Assembly: GCF_030160075.1 (NCBI RefSeq)
Contig: NZ_BSNQ01000003.1
Coordinates: 2,263,152 to 2,327,151 of the forward strand
Direction: 5' to 3'
Source: Dyella lipolytica
GTDB lineage: Bacteria > Pseudomonadota > Gammaproteobacteria > Xanthomonadales > Rhodanobacteraceae
Length of the DNA: 64,000 nt
Below, piece after piece: positions 48,998 through 60,112 of this stretch. The first letter of the stretch is position 1; every line of letters begins with the position of its first letter. The notes beneath the pieces are model-generated. The model was not told where the DNA came from. It saw only the letters and a program-made list of their open reading frames with translations, and made no database searches. The translations under genes and the position numbers were made by a program.

Positions 48998-51733
48998 TCA
49001 ACCCGTGTTCTGCAGACCTTGCGCCACACCGTTGACGCACGCGACGAGCGCCCGCAATAGGTGCTCGTCGCTACGGTCGGTGGCGCGCCAGCGCTGCAGC
49101 AGGTCCACCTGCAACAGACTCATCGGATCGACGTAGGGATTGCGCAAGCGAATCGACAGCGACAAGCGAGGATCGCCGCGCAGCAACTCCTCGCTGCCCT
49201 TCAAGCGCAACAGCCAATAACGGGTGCGTGCGAACTCGTCGCGAATCATTGCAAAGAAGCTGTCGTGCAGCGGGCCGGCCAACTTGGAGAACGCCTCGGC
49301 GATATCGAGATCGCATTTGGCAAGCACCATCTCAACGTCGTCGAGCACGTTGGCGAAGAACGGCCAGTCGCGCGCCATGTCCGTCAAGGCCGCCTCGCCG
49401 CGACTGGCTACTGCACGCTCGAGCGCGGCACCCAGGCCGTACCACCCGGTGATGATGGAGCGACATTGCGTCCAGGCGAACACCCAGGGAATGGCGCGCA
49501 GATCTTCCACGCCACGCATGCTGCGTCGACGCGATGGGCGCGAACCCAGCGCCATTTGTTCGATCACGTCGATCGGTGTGGCGGCGCGGAAGTAGTCGAC
49601 GAAACCTTCGCGGTCGACCAGCTCCCGGTAAGCGCGCCGGCTATCGGAAGCCAGCGCATTCATGTAGTCGCGCCAATCTGCCTCGCGCGGTTCATCTTCG
49701 CGCGGACGAAGGCTCGCGCGCAATACTGCACCCACGGTTTGTTCGAGGTTGCGCAGTGCCAACGCGCGAATGCCATATTTGCGATGGATCACTTCGCCTT
49801 GTTCGGTCACGCGCAATACACCAGCTACCGAGCCGCGCGGCGAGGACAACAGTGCGGGAGTGATGCGCGCGCCGCCGCGGCTAGCCGACCCGCCGCGACC
49901 GTGGAAGAACGCGAGGCTGATGCCAGCTTGTTGCGCCACTTCCAGCAGCTCCACTTGCGCGCGCTGCAGGCCCCAGCGTGAGGCCAGCGTGCCGCCATCC
50001 TTACCGCTGTCCGAATAGCCCAGCATCACCCATTGGCGATCGCCTCGCGCGCGAAGATGGATGCGATAGACCGGGTCATCCAGCAATGCGCGCAACGTAT
50101 CGGGAGCATTCTTCAGGTCATCGACGGTTTCGAATAGTGGAGCGATATCCAACGGGACGGCTGTTTCGCTTTCGCCTTTTTGCGATGCATGCGCAAGCGC
50201 TGCAAAACTGCCATATCGTGCTAGCGCCAGCACGGCGAGCACGTCCGCGGCGGAACGCGCCATGCTGATGATGTAAAGGCCGATGGCATCGCTGCCGTAA
50301 TGACCGCGGGATTCGTTCAGCGTGGCAAAGACTGCGCGCAAGGATTCAGCCTGTGTATCGTCGACTTGCGACAATGCCTGCTCGCCGCTGGCATAGGGCC
50401 GCAGTCTTGCGATGCGTTCGGCGGGCGGGCGCGATCCCCAGCTTTCGTCGCCGAGCAGTGCAGCGAGCGCATCGTCGTGCACGCGCGAATCCTGCCGCAC
50501 ATCCAACCGTGCCAGATGAAAGCCGAATGTGCGCACGCGCCAGATCAGGCGGCGCACTGCATAGGCACCTGCATTCAGTCCGCGATGATCGACCAACCCG
50601 TGCACGATCAGCAGCAGATCGTCGAGCAGCTCATCCGCGGAGGCATAGCCTTCGTCGTGACCTTCTTCGAGCGTGGCCTCGAGACGCGCCCGAATCAGCG
50701 TGAGCAGGCAGCGGTAAGGCATGTCGGCATGACGAGGGCGAATTTTCGCCGCCGCGCGCGGAAACTGCTCGCGATAGACGGCTAAACGTTGCAGCAGCGC
50801 AGAGTCGAAATTGACACGATCGTCGGTCTGGCTGAGCAGCCGTGAAAGACCGTCGACATCGGCGATGTAGTGCTCCAGCACATGCGCGCGTTGCGTAGCC
50901 AGGCTGTTGGCGATGGTTTCGGCACCGACGTTCGGATTGCCGTCCATATCGCCGCCGACCCAGGTGGCGAAGCTGAGCAGACGGGGCAATGGCACCGCAA
51001 CGCCGTAGACCGTCTGCAAGGCATCGGCGAGTGCTTCGTAAAATGCAGGCACGATGCGGTAGATGGGATTGGCGAGGTAGAAGCCGACGTGATGATGCTC
51101 GTCTTGCACGCTGGGACGGACCGGCGATGCTTCTGCGGTCTGCCATCCGGCTGACAGGGCCATGAAGATGCGGTCGTCGTCTTCTTTACGTTCTTGCGGC
51201 GTGCGGGTGGGATCGAAGTTGTCGATCAAGGCACGCACGATCGCCTGCTCTTTTTCGAGCAACGAGCGACGGATGGCTTCGGTCGGATGCGCGGTGAACA
51301 CCGGCTCGACCTTTAGACGGTAAAGCCATTCGAGCAACTCGTCGGCGCTGACGCCCTGGTCCTTCAATCGCTGCAGCACATCGAGCAGTGATTCCGGCTG
51401 CGCGGCACCGCCTTCACGCTGGTAGTCGCGGCGGCGGCGGATGCGATGCACCCGCTCGGCGGTGTTCACCGCCTGGAAATACGCGGCGAATGCGCGGGCA
51501 AGCGCTTCGGCGGCTTCGGCATCCAGCCCCGCGAGCGACTCGGCCAGATCGTCCGCGGTATGTCCTTCGCGTCGCCTGCGAATGGATGCGGTGCGGACCT
51601 GCTCAACGCGCTGGTAAAAGCCCTCGCCCCCCTGCTCGGCCAGCATGCGCCCCACCATCGCGCCCAGGCGGTGCACGTCTTCGCGCAATGGGCCGTCGTG
51701 GGGCAAGAATTCAGGATCGCGGCTGGCTTCCAT
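48998..51733 (-). CDS. ppc: Phosphoenolpyruvate carboxylase
   Basis: Anaplerotic carboxylation of PEP to oxaloacetate, which supplies aspartate for the homoserine/methionine branch. The 911-residue length is normal. Motifs are [18 protein letters not shown] with the catalytic histidine, [42 protein letters not shown] (usual form GRGGSVGRGGAP), ALGSRPSRR, and [21 protein letters not shown] near the C-terminus, where it ends QNTG as in E. coli. It is transcribed toward uup and away from ahcY. Confidence 0.97.
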   Translation of the reverse strand: MEASRDPEFLPHDGPLREDVHRLGAMVGRMLAEQGGEGFYQRVEQVRTASIRRRREGHTADDLAESLAGLDAEAAEALARAFAAYFQAVNTAERVHRIRRRRDYQREGGAAQPESLLDVLQRLKDQGVSADELLEWLYRLKVEPVFTAHPTEAIRRSLLEKEQAIVRALIDNFDPTRTPQERKEDDDRIFMALSAGWQTAEASPVRPSVQDEHHHVGFYLANPIYRIVPAFYEALADALQTVYGVAVPLPRLLSFATWVGGDMDGNPNVGAETIANSLATQRAHVLEHYIADVDGLSRLLSQTDDRVNFDSALLQRLAVYREQFPRAAAKIRPRHADMPYRCLLTLIRARLEATLEEGHDEGYASADELLDDLLLIVHGLVDHRGLNAGAYAVRRLIWRVRTFGFHLARLDVRQDSRVHDDALAALLGDESWGSRPPAERIARLRPYASGEQALSQVDDTQAESLRAVFATLNESRGHYGSDAIGLYIISMARSAADVLAVLALARYGSFAALAHASQKGESETAVPLDIAPLFETVDDLKNAPDTLRALLDDPVYRIHLRARGDRQWVMLGYSDSGKDGGTLASRWGLQRAQVELLEVAQQAGISLAFFHGRGGSASRGGARITPALLSSPRGSVAGVLRVTEQGEVIHRKYGIRALALRNLEQTVGAVLRASLRPREDEPREADWRDYMNALASDSRRAYRELVDREGFVDYFRAATPIDVIEQMALGSRPSRRRSMRGVEDLRAIPWVFAWTQCRSIITGWYGLGAALERAVASRGEAALTDMARDWPFFANVLDDVEMVLAKCDLDIAEAFSKLAGPLHDSFFAMIRDEFARTRYWLLRLKGSEELLRGDPRLSLSIRLRNPYVDPMSLLQVDLLQRWRATDRSDEHLLRALVACVNGVAQGLQNTG

Positions 51734-51834
51734 GGTGACTCCGGTGAGGAACCTCTAAGCCTACCCAATTTGGAGGATTTTGCCCTTTCCAAGTCGTCAT
51801 AAGGGAGGGTATGGCGTTAGAATCGGGGTCTGCC

Positions 51835-51962
51835 CGCCGAGGGGCGCTGCGACCGGTATTTATTGAACGCGGATCCATCCGCAAGAGCCTGCACATCCCT
51901 GTGCAGACTCTTCAATCAAAACGGCCAGGCTCGGTGGTTGCTTCGACTGCAACGGCGCTCAT
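51835..51962 (+). ncRNA. S-adenosylhomocysteine (SAH) riboswitch
   Basis: The core GCCGAGGGGCGCTGCGACC near 51835-51854, followed about 65 bases later by GGCCAGGCTCGG (51923-51934) and then GCAACGGCGCTC (51949-51960), is the SAH riboswitch pattern. The pairing of GAGCGCC-type sequence to the first block (GGCGC with GCGCT/GGCGCTC) is also typical. It directly precedes ahcY, the enzyme that removes SAH. SAH riboswitches turn genes on when SAH is high. Confidence 0.9.
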
Positions 51963-51982
51963 GACGCGAAGAATTTGCGTCG

Positions 51983-52001
51983 ATCCGGCCACCCGCCGGA
52001 T
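51983..52001 (+). promoter_or_regulatory. Hairpin between the SAH aptamer and ahcY (expression platform)
   Basis: ATCCGGC and GCCGGAT form a perfect 7-bp stem with a CACCC loop, followed by TTTCCCC. It stands 30 bases before the ahcY ATG and just upstream of the Shine-Dalgarno (GGAGA), so it is a candidate conditional terminator. Confidence 0.6.
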
Positions 52002-52031
52002 TTCCCCAATGAGACTCGGAGAACATCCCTA

Positions 52032-53462
<1,431 letters not shown>

Positions 53463-53467
53463 GCCTC

Positions 53468-53500
53468 ATCATCCCCTCTCCCTTCCGGAGAGGGGATGAT
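53468..53500 (+). repeat. Long perfect hairpin after ahcY
   Basis: ATCATCCCCTCTCC and GGAGAGGGGATGAT make a perfect 14-bp stem with a 5-base loop, starting five bases beyond the ahcY stop. There is no T tract. It may block 3' exonucleases or be an extragenic palindrome. Confidence 0.7.
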
Positions 53501-53518
53501 CTAGCGACATTCCGCACA

Positions 53519-53552
53519 AAGAAAAAGGGCGCCTTGCGGCGCCCTTTTTCTT
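53519..53552. terminator. Bidirectional terminator between ahcY and the GST gene
   Basis: AAGAAAAAGGGCGCC and GGCGCCCTTTTTCTT form a perfect 15-bp stem around TTGC, with the A and T runs as its base. It is symmetrical, so it works on both strands. Confidence 0.95.
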
Positions 53553-53560
53553 GTGGGAAC

Positions 53561-54526
53561 TCATCCCGATACAAATGCTGCGGGCATGTAGCGTACACGC
53601 GATACACCCCCAAACCAACGAAGCTTCAAATAGGCAGGCAGCCCCGGCAGCAACATCCAGCGACTGATGGAGTGGATGTCATTCCGCGCCACTTGAAGCG
53701 TGCGTTGTTCGCCCGTATCCACTGCAACCTTGGTGTTGGGCCGCATCCAGCTCACCCGCCCGCGCATGCTTCCGCAACGTTGCCGCTGTGCTTGGATCAG
53801 CTCTTCGTACGGAAAGGCCGCATCCCGATCGTGCGCGCGGAACAAGCGTTCCTGCCATGCAAACAACGACTGCAACTGCGGATGGTGCGCAAAGTGAGGC
53901 ACGATGCGCAGTGGTCGCAACAACGACGCAAGAGTCAGGTCTGCCGCGGTGAAGCGGCCACCCACCAGGAAGCCATCGCGCTCGAGTTGTGCGGCGATCG
54001 GTATCAACTGTGCTTCCAGCGCCTCATACACCCTGTCCTCGCGGTTACGATGAAAGCGAAAGCGCAGGGTCAACATAGTGCCGAGCACCGGCGCCGCCAA
54101 AGCGCGCCATACCGGTCGTGTGAACAAACCGCCGCAGACGTTTGGCATGAATAGCTTCGACAGAATGTTTGGACACTCCATGATGACTTGCGTGTAACCC
54201 AGCCGGCGCGCGTGTAGCCCTAGCGTGGAGTCGAGCCGCAGCATCCATTGCCAGGCCGCCTCGCGTTCGACGGGATGGCTCGGAAGCAATGCGAGCTCTG
54301 GATAGGTCTCGTCAAGGTATCGGATGATGGGCGACGAATCGCTGATCGCCACACCGGTAGCCGTATCGTGAATCAGCGGCACTGTTTGCGGACAGTCGAA
54401 GCGCTGCATTTCTTTCTTGGTGAACGCAACGATGTCGATGCCGCGCCACGGCAGCCGTTTGAAATCCAGCGCCCAACGCACCTTTTCCACATAGTGCGAC
54501 CAGTGCAATTTGTATAAATCGATCAC
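53561..54526 (-). CDS. Glutathione S-transferase family protein
   Basis: A 321-residue GST-like protein, longer than the usual 200-230. The N-terminal thioredoxin-fold domain is IDLYKLHWSHYVEKVRWALDFKRLPW, with QTVPLIHDTATGVAISDSSPIIRYLDETYP around the conserved cis-proline and the glutathione Ser. The C-terminal helical domain contains LVGGRFTAADLTLASLLRPL. The start is GTG at 54526, preceded by GGAGG at ideal spacing. The extra C-terminal 60 residues match nothing I recognise. Substrate unknown. Confidence 0.82.
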   Translation of the reverse strand: MIDLYKLHWSHYVEKVRWALDFKRLPWRGIDIVAFTKKEMQRFDCPQTVPLIHDTATGVAISDSSPIIRYLDETYPELALLPSHPVEREAAWQWMLRLDSTLGLHARRLGYTQVIMECPNILSKLFMPNVCGGLFTRPVWRALAAPVLGTMLTLRFRFHRNREDRVYEALEAQLIPIAAQLERDGFLVGGRFTAADLTLASLLRPLRIVPHFAHHPQLQSLFAWQERLFRAHDRDAAFPYEELIQAQRQRCGSMRGRVSWMRPNTKVAVDTGEQRTLQVARNDIHSISRWMLLPGLPAYLKLRWFGGVSRVRYMPAAFVSG

Positions 54527-54654
54527 TGCGTTTCCTCCTTGGCTGATATATCGCAATGGAGGCAGCGCGCACCGGGCACAAGTGCCGGGACCTGCACGCC
54601 GAAACGGCTTACATGACTCACCGCTGCATGCTTACGCCATTTGGAGCCACAAAC

Positions 54655-54684
54655 GAAGAAGGGCGCATCGCTGCGCCCTTCTTC
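54655..54684 (-). terminator. Terminator downstream of ilvE
   Basis: GAAGAAGGGCGCA and TGCGCCCTTCTTC form a perfect 13-bp stem with a 4-base loop, 22 bases after the ilvE stop. The stem carries its own pyrimidine tail on the minus strand. Confidence 0.85.
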
Positions 54685-54706
54685 ATGTTCGATTGACAGC
54701 GAACGC

Positions 54707-55624
54707 TCAGACCGGCTCCAACCAGCCCCACTTGTCCTGCGTCTTGCCGTCGAACAAACCAAAAAACAGCTGCTGCAGACGGCGTGTGACGGGACCCGCC
54801 TTGCCGCTGCCGATCTGCTTGCCGTCGATCTCGCGGATCGGCGTGATTTCTGCAGCCGTACCGCACATGAGAATCTCGTCGGCGAGGTAGAGGTATTCGC
54901 GTGGGATATCGCGCTCCACCACGTCGATGCCGTCTTCGCGCGCGAGCACCTTCAACGTGTCGCGGGTGATGCCGGCCAGGATAGACGCGCTCGCCGGCGT
55001 GGTGTGCAGCACACCGTCGAACACCAGGAACAGGTTTTCGCCGGCGCCTTCGCTAAGCAAGCCGCTGGCCGCCAAAGCGATGCCCTCGCCGAAACCGAGA
55101 CGACGCGCTTCGCGCGCGATCAACTGCCCGGAAAGATAATTGCCGCCGGCCTTCGCACCTGCGGGAATCGTATTCGGCGCAAAACGCTGCCAGCTCGACA
55201 CGCAGGCGGTGATGCCCACATCAAGTGCTTCCGGTCCGAGATAGGGGCCCATTGGCCAGGTGGCCACTGCGACATCGATCGGTGTTTCGGCGGAGAGACC
55301 GAAACCGCCCAGGCCACGATAGGCAACTGGACGCAGATACGCAGCGCTGAAGCCGTTCTTGCGAATCACGTCGCGGCAGGCGGTGGCGATATCGTCGTGC
55401 GTATACGGCAGCACCATGTCGTAGATCTTGGCCGACTGGTACAAGCGCTTGAGATGATCGGTAAGACGGAAAATAGCCGCGCCTTCCGGCGTGGCATAAC
55501 TGCGTATCCCCTCGAACACCGACGAGCCATAATGCAGCGCGTGTGACATCACATGTGCGGTGGCGTCCTTCCACGGCTTGATGACGCCGTTCTGCCAGAT
55601 CCATTCGGGGTACTGCTGGGCCAT
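54707..55624 (-). CDS. ilvE: Branched-chain amino-acid aminotransferase IlvE
   Basis: PLP-dependent transaminase for leucine, isoleucine and valine. The 305-residue fold-type IV protein has YPEWIWQNGVIKPWKDATAHVMSHALHYGSSVFEGIRSYAT, RPVAYRGLGGFGLS, and KAGGNYLSGQLIAREARRLGFGEGIAL with the PLP-binding lysine (GGNY-x-S region). Its C-terminal block is YLADEILMCGTAAEITPIREIDG. Length and motifs fit IlvE; D-amino-acid transaminase is less likely given the EILMCGTAAE block. Confidence 0.95.
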   Translation of the reverse strand: MAQQYPEWIWQNGVIKPWKDATAHVMSHALHYGSSVFEGIRSYATPEGAAIFRLTDHLKRLYQSAKIYDMVLPYTHDDIATACRDVIRKNGFSAAYLRPVAYRGLGGFGLSAETPIDVAVATWPMGPYLGPEALDVGITACVSSWQRFAPNTIPAGAKAGGNYLSGQLIAREARRLGFGEGIALAASGLLSEGAGENLFLVFDGVLHTTPASASILAGITRDTLKVLAREDGIDVVERDIPREYLYLADEILMCGTAAEITPIREIDGKQIGSGKAGPVTRRLQQLFFGLFDGKTQDKWGWLEPV

Positions 55625-55687
55625 GGGGAGCTCTCCGTTGGGGACCGCCTATGATACCGCCTGAAGGCTTCAACCGCCTGGGAGTGC

Positions 55688-56245
55688 TCAGTTTTGGAGC
55701 TGCAACCAGAGGCAGCCGGACTGGTGAAGCACCTCGAATCGAGTCTCTTGGGTCGCCCCGCTGCCGTCGTCGGATTCGGTCTGTACCAGCAATGCTTCAC
55801 CCTGCCCCGTCTTTGGGCTGGGCAAGGCCGAGGTTGAAGGCGTGGGAGGGTCGTCAGCCGGCACAACCTTCACATCGATCAACGGGTGCGCCATCAGCCT
55901 TCCCAGCACGCGAATATCAGCCACCACTGCTTGCTCCCCATCGTCGCCCCACAGCATCAGTCCGGCAAGGCGGTTGGGGTTGCGAGCGGCAAAAGCGTCG
56001 ATCACCGCCTGCTTGAGATGCGCCATGTCCGCGGCACAAAGCACCGGCGGAGGTTGCGAAAGTTCGACCGGAGCCTGCGCGCTTGATGATGGCGCAGGCA
56101 TGACTGGCGTAGCGTTGACGTCGGAACAGATTCGATCCGTGAAAACGGGAACGCCGTTCGCGCCCGTGCAGCGATGAATATCGCCTTGCGCCCAAGCAGC
56201 GCCGACCGGTAGCAGGAACAGCAGCAGGATGGCTATGAAACGCAT
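55688..56245 (-). CDS. Secreted DUF4124-like protein of unknown function
   Basis: A 185-residue exported protein. It has a signal peptide (MRFIAILLLFLLPVGAAWA), then DIHRCTGANGVPVFTDRICSD, which matches the short DUF4124 pattern (Y/H-x-C-x-d-x-x-G-x-x-x-f-t-D-x-x-C) found in envelope proteins of proteobacteria. The rest contains four further cysteines or cysteine-adjacent motifs and a proline/serine-rich linker. Function unknown. It lies 31 bases downstream of metF on the same strand and 63 bases upstream of ilvE. Confidence 0.75.
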   Translation of the reverse strand: MRFIAILLLFLLPVGAAWAQGDIHRCTGANGVPVFTDRICSDVNATPVMPAPSSSAQAPVELSQPPPVLCAADMAHLKQAVIDAFAARNPNRLAGLMLWGDDGEQAVVADIRVLGRLMAHPLIDVKVVPADDPPTPSTSALPSPKTGQGEALLVQTESDDGSGATQETRFEVLHQSGCLWLQLQN

Positions 56246-56276
56246 CCTGCAAGCATAGCCCGATATGTCGAATGGA

Positions 56277-57101
56277 TCAGTGCAGCTGATCGAGTACCGC
56301 GCGAGTCGCTTTCGCACGATTCAGCGTATAGAAATGCAAACCGGGTACACCGCCTTCCAGCAGACGGCGACACAGTTGCGCGACCACTTCTGCGCCCATG
56401 GCACGAATCGAATCAACATCGTCGTAGTAAGCCTGCATGCGCTTGGCGATCCAGCGCGGCACTTCGGCACCGCAGGCGTCGGAAAAACGCTTGAGCTGGG
56501 CATAGTTCGAGATCGGCATGATGCCGGGCACCACCGGTACCGTTACGCCCATTTTGCGCACATCGTCGACGAAACGAAAATACGCATCGGCATTGAAGAA
56601 ATACTGCGTGATCGCGCCATCCGCTCCAGCGTCGACCTTGGTCTTGAAATGACGCAGGTCCGCATGGACGTCCTCGGCTTGCGGATGCATTTCCGGATAA
56701 GCCGCGACTTCGATATGGAAGTGATTGCCGCTGTGTTCGCGAATAAAGCGCACCAGCTCGGCGGCGTAGCGGAAGTCACCCGGCGTGGCCATGCCCGAAG
56801 GCAGGTCGCCGCGCAATGCCACGATGCGCCGGTAGCCTGCCGCGCGATAGGCGTCGAGCAAGGCGGCGATCTCGGCGCGCGTACCACCCATGCAGGAAAG
56901 GTGCGGGGCAACATCCAGTCCGTGTTCCTGATGCAGGCGCGCCACGGTGTCGCTGGTGTAGCTCAGCGTGGAGCCCCCGGCGCCGAAGGTCACGGACACG
57001 TATTCGGGCTTCAGCGCCTTCAATTCCTTCGCGGCCCGGTCGAGCTGGGAGCGCTGTTCATCGGTTTTGGGTGGGAAGAATTCGAAGCTGATGGCCGGCA
57101 T
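56277..57101 (-). CDS. metF: Methylenetetrahydrofolate reductase MetF
   Basis: FAD enzyme that reduces methylene-THF to methyl-THF, the methyl donor for MetE. The 274-residue TIM barrel has ISFEFFPPKTDEQRSQL with the catalytic Glu, VSVTFGAGGSTLSYT, LSCMGGTRAEI, IVALRGDLPSG, GADGAITQYFFNADAYFRFVDDV, and VPVVPGIMPISNYAQLKRF. A long palindrome that also resembles the metE upstream element covers its upstream region. It diverges from an amino-acid permease. Confidence 0.97.
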   Translation of the reverse strand: MPAISFEFFPPKTDEQRSQLDRAAKELKALKPEYVSVTFGAGGSTLSYTSDTVARLHQEHGLDVAPHLSCMGGTRAEIAALLDAYRAAGYRRIVALRGDLPSGMATPGDFRYAAELVRFIREHSGNHFHIEVAAYPEMHPQAEDVHADLRHFKTKVDAGADGAITQYFFNADAYFRFVDDVRKMGVTVPVVPGIMPISNYAQLKRFSDACGAEVPRWIAKRMQAYYDDVDSIRAMGAEVVAQLCRRLLEGGVPGLHFYTLNRAKATRAVLDQLH

Positions 57102-57133
57102 TGCTCAGGTCCCTAGGCGGCAGTTTGCCTAAG

Positions 57134-57167
57134 TATATATCTCTCATTCGGGATGAAGCGATATATG
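57134..57167. promoter_or_regulatory. Long inverted repeat between metF and the permease
   Basis: ATATATC (57135-57141) and GATATAT (57160-57166) bracket 18 bases that contain TCAT-N5-ATGA. On the minus strand it covers a possible metF -10 (TATACT). The ATC-N18-GAT frame and the ATGAAG-x-GAT right half also occur before metE (41526-41549). Candidate operator for a methionine-pathway regulator. Confidence 0.5.
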
Positions 57168-57315
57168 GCCATGCAACTCATTTATCTGCCCGTCGAAAGC
57201 GAATTCCTATACGTCGAATCGGACTATTGGCGGCTGACACTGCCCGCGTGGGTCTGTCATCATCGCCCGCTTGTGCTGGATACAGCAGCCATCCGTCTTG
57301 CTTCAGGGAGTTCTC

Positions 57316-58980
57316 ATGTCTTCTTCCAACGCCATCCGCCGCGACGTCGGGCCCATCGCCCTGATGATGACCGGCCTGGGCTCGATCATCGGCTCCGGCT
57401 GGTTGTTCGGCGCGGCACGCGCGTCCAGTCTGGCCGGTCCTGGGGCGGTCTGGGCCTGGGTGCTTGGCGCAGCGATCATCATGACGATCGCACTGACCTA
57501 TGCCGAGCTAGGGGCGATGTTTCCCGAATCGGGGGGCATGGTCCGCTACAGCCACTACTCGCACGGTTCGCTGGTGGGTTTCATCGGTGCCTGGGCGAAC
57601 TGGATTGCGATCGTCTCGGTGATTCCGGTGGAAGCGGTGGCCTCGGTGCAATACATGCACCACTGGCCATGGGAGTGGGCACATGGCTTGTCCACGCCAC
57701 TGGGCAACGGCCATGTCGAACTGACCGCGCCAGGGATGTTGATCGCGGGCGCGTTGGTGTTTGTGTATTTCCTGCTCAACTTCTGGAGCGTCAAGCTATT
57801 TGCGCACTCCAACACGGCGATCACGACATTCAAGCTGATCGTTCCGGCAGCAACGGGCTTGCTCCTGATTGCGAGCGGCTTTCATCGCGAAAACTTTTCG
57901 ATCGGCATCCATGGTGATGCGCACGCCATCGATTTTCCGGCCATCCTGACCGCCGTAACGACTGCAGGCATCGTTTTCAGCTTCAACGGATTCCAGAGTC
58001 CAGTGAATCTGGCCGGGGATGCGCGCCATCCGGGCCGCAGCATTCCGTTTGCCGTGGTCGGATCCATCGCGATCGCTACGGTCGTATACGTGATTCTGCA
58101 GGTCGCCTATATCGGTGCCGTGCCGCGCGAGCTGCTCGCCAAGGCCGGCTGGCATGGCCTCAACTTCTCATCGCCGTTCGCTGATCTTGCACTGCTGCTT
58201 GGGCTGCAATGGTTGGCCGTGCTGCTGTTCGCCGACGCCGTGATCAGTCCAAGCGGCACGGGTATCACTTACACAGCGACCACCGCGCGTATGCTGTACG
58301 GGATGGAGCGCAATGGCACGCTGCCGAAGATACTCGGCCGGCTGCATCCCAAGTGGGGAATTCCGCGGCCCGCCATGTGGGTCAACCTGCTCGTCGCTTA
58401 TTTCTTTCTGTATTGGGGTCGCGGCTGGGACTCGCTGGCGGCAGTGATTGGCGTCGCGACGGTGATCTCCTATCTGACGGGCCCCGTAAGCGCGATGACC
58501 TTACGCAGGACGGCTCCGGATTTACACCGACCGCTGCGTATCGCAGGCTTGCCGATCCTGGCGGGCGTCGCGTTTATCATGGCGACCGAGTTGCTCTACT
58601 GGGCCACGTGGCCGCTGACCGGCGAAATCATTCTCCTGATGGTCGTCGCTTTGCCGGTTTATCTCTACTACCAGGCAAAAGCCAACTGGCACGACATTGG
58701 TCGTCAGCTGCGTGGCGCATGGTGGCTGATCACGTATCTTCCGACGATTGCCGCGCTCTCCTGGGCGGGCAGTGAGCAGTTCAAGGGGCACAACTATCTG
58801 CCGTACGGCTGGGATCTGACGATCGTCGCGGTCTTCGGACTTTTGTTCTACGTTTGGGGTGTGAAGTCCGGCTGGCGCACGCCATCGGTCGAAGCCGCGG
58901 AAAGAGAAGCACTTGCCGATCCGACTGCGCCGTTGGTGCCACCGGACGAAGAGACGGCAGAACGCATGATCAAACATTGA
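57316..58980 (+). CDS. APC-family amino-acid permease
   Basis: Inner-membrane amino-acid importer or exchanger with about 12-14 helices. The 554-residue product begins DVGPIALMMTGLGSIIGSGWLFGAARAS, the APC substrate-binding unwound helix 1 with its GSIIGSGW motif. The helix 6 region is TTAGIVFSFNGFQSPVNLAGD. The ATG at 57316 follows AGGGAG with perfect spacing; longer frames lack a Shine-Dalgarno. The substrate is not given by sequence. The shared upstream region with metF makes methionine or a related amino acid worth testing. Confidence 0.88.
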   Translation: MSSSNAIRRDVGPIALMMTGLGSIIGSGWLFGAARASSLAGPGAVWAWVLGAAIIMTIALTYAELGAMFPESGGMVRYSHYSHGSLVGFIGAWANWIAIVSVIPVEAVASVQYMHHWPWEWAHGLSTPLGNGHVELTAPGMLIAGALVFVYFLLNFWSVKLFAHSNTAITTFKLIVPAATGLLLIASGFHRENFSIGIHGDAHAIDFPAILTAVTTAGIVFSFNGFQSPVNLAGDARHPGRSIPFAVVGSIAIATVVYVILQVAYIGAVPRELLAKAGWHGLNFSSPFADLALLLGLQWLAVLLFADAVISPSGTGITYTATTARMLYGMERNGTLPKILGRLHPKWGIPRPAMWVNLLVAYFFLYWGRGWDSLAAVIGVATVISYLTGPVSAMTLRRTAPDLHRPLRIAGLPILAGVAFIMATELLYWATWPLTGEIILLMVVALPVYLYYQAKANWHDIGRQLRGAWWLITYLPTIAALSWAGSEQFKGHNYLPYGWDLTIVAVFGLLFYVWGVKSGWRTPSVEAAEREALADPTAPLVPPDEETAERMIKH

Positions 58981-59026
58981 TGGTGTCGAACCAGTGATGC
59001 GAGCTGGCTGGCTCGACAGGGAAACA

Positions 59027-60112
59027 TCATTCCAACGCCAGCACGTCCCCCAGTAATGCCTGGGCAGTGACCTCCGGCCCTGCACCGGGCCCTTGGATGA
59101 CCAGTGGCTGTGTGTGGTAGCGCGTGGTGGTCAAGGCGAACTGGTTGTCCGTGCCGTACAAGCGTGCGGCAGGGTGCGTAACCGGTACCTCCGTCAATCC
59201 GACACGCGCGCGGCCGCGCTGATTGAGTCGAGCCAGGAAGCGCAGTACCTGGCCACGAGCGCGCGCTGCCTCGTGCAGTGCGGCCAATGGTTCATCCAGT
59301 TCTTCCAAACGATCAAGAAATGCTTCGGCGGAAATGGCGCGCAGACTTTCAGGCACAAGGCTTTCTACCGCCACTTCATCACTACCCAGCGCAAAGCCGG
59401 CATTGCGGGCGAGGATCAACAGCTTGCGTGCCACGTCTTCACCGGAAAGATCAGCGCGCGGATCGGGCTCCGTATAGCCGAGCTTGCGTGCCTCACGCAG
59501 CAGTGCGGAGAACGGACGACTACCGTCGTACTGGTTGAACAGATAAGAGAGCGAGCCGGAAAACACACCTTCAAGGGTCAACAAACTGTCGCCGCAATCG
59601 CACAAGCGACGCAGGGTTGAGAGCACCGGCAAGCCCGCGCCGACGGTCGCCGCATCACCGTAACGACCGCCTGCAGCGCGCGCCGCTTGTAGCGCACGCC
59701 AGCCAGAAAGCTGACCGCCGGCCAACGATTTGTTCGCTGTGACAACGTGATAACCGCGAGCCAACCATTCCGAATGTCGAGACGACAGTTCGGTCGACGC
59801 GGTGGCGTCGACGATCACTTTCAGCGCCGCGCCGTGAGCATCCAACGCGGATAGCAACGCCGCATCGTCACGGGCGGCACCTTCGCGCTTAAGCCGGTCA
59901 CGCAGGTCACGTGCAGCAAGCTGCGCTGCATCAGTCTGCTGCTTACGGGAATTCGCAGCGCCCACCAGGCGTAGCCGGCCCGACACCGGTGTACACAGCA
60001 GCTTCAGGAAAGCGCCGCCGACCACCCCGGTACCGAGCAAGACGAGCGCGACTTCGGGCTTGGCCGTAAACGACAACTTGGCGGCGGGTGCTTCGGCCAG
60101 CACCGCGCTCAT
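59027..60112 (-). CDS. hom: Homoserine dehydrogenase (stand-alone)
   Basis: Reduces aspartate semialdehyde to homoserine, the entry to methionine synthesis. The 361-residue protein has VALVLLGTGVVGGAFLKLL (NAD(P)-binding), VIVDATASTELS, VVTANKSLAGG, VGAGLPVLSTLRRL, and the catalytic EGVFSGSLSYLFNQYDGSRPFSALLREARKLGYTEPDPRADLSGEDVARKLLIL. It lacks the aspartokinase domain of ThrA/MetL and the ACT domain. It overlaps metB by four bases and ends the metX-metB-hom unit. Confidence 0.95.
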   Translation of the reverse strand: MSAVLAEAPAAKLSFTAKPEVALVLLGTGVVGGAFLKLLCTPVSGRLRLVGAANSRKQQTDAAQLAARDLRDRLKREGAARDDAALLSALDAHGAALKVIVDATASTELSSRHSEWLARGYHVVTANKSLAGGQLSGWRALQAARAAGGRYGDAATVGAGLPVLSTLRRLCDCGDSLLTLEGVFSGSLSYLFNQYDGSRPFSALLREARKLGYTEPDPRADLSGEDVARKLLILARNAGFALGSDEVAVESLVPESLRAISAEAFLDRLEELDEPLAALHEAARARGQVLRFLARLNQRGRARVGLTEVPVTHPAARLYGTDNQFALTTTRYHTQPLVIQGPGAGPEVTAQALLGDVLALE

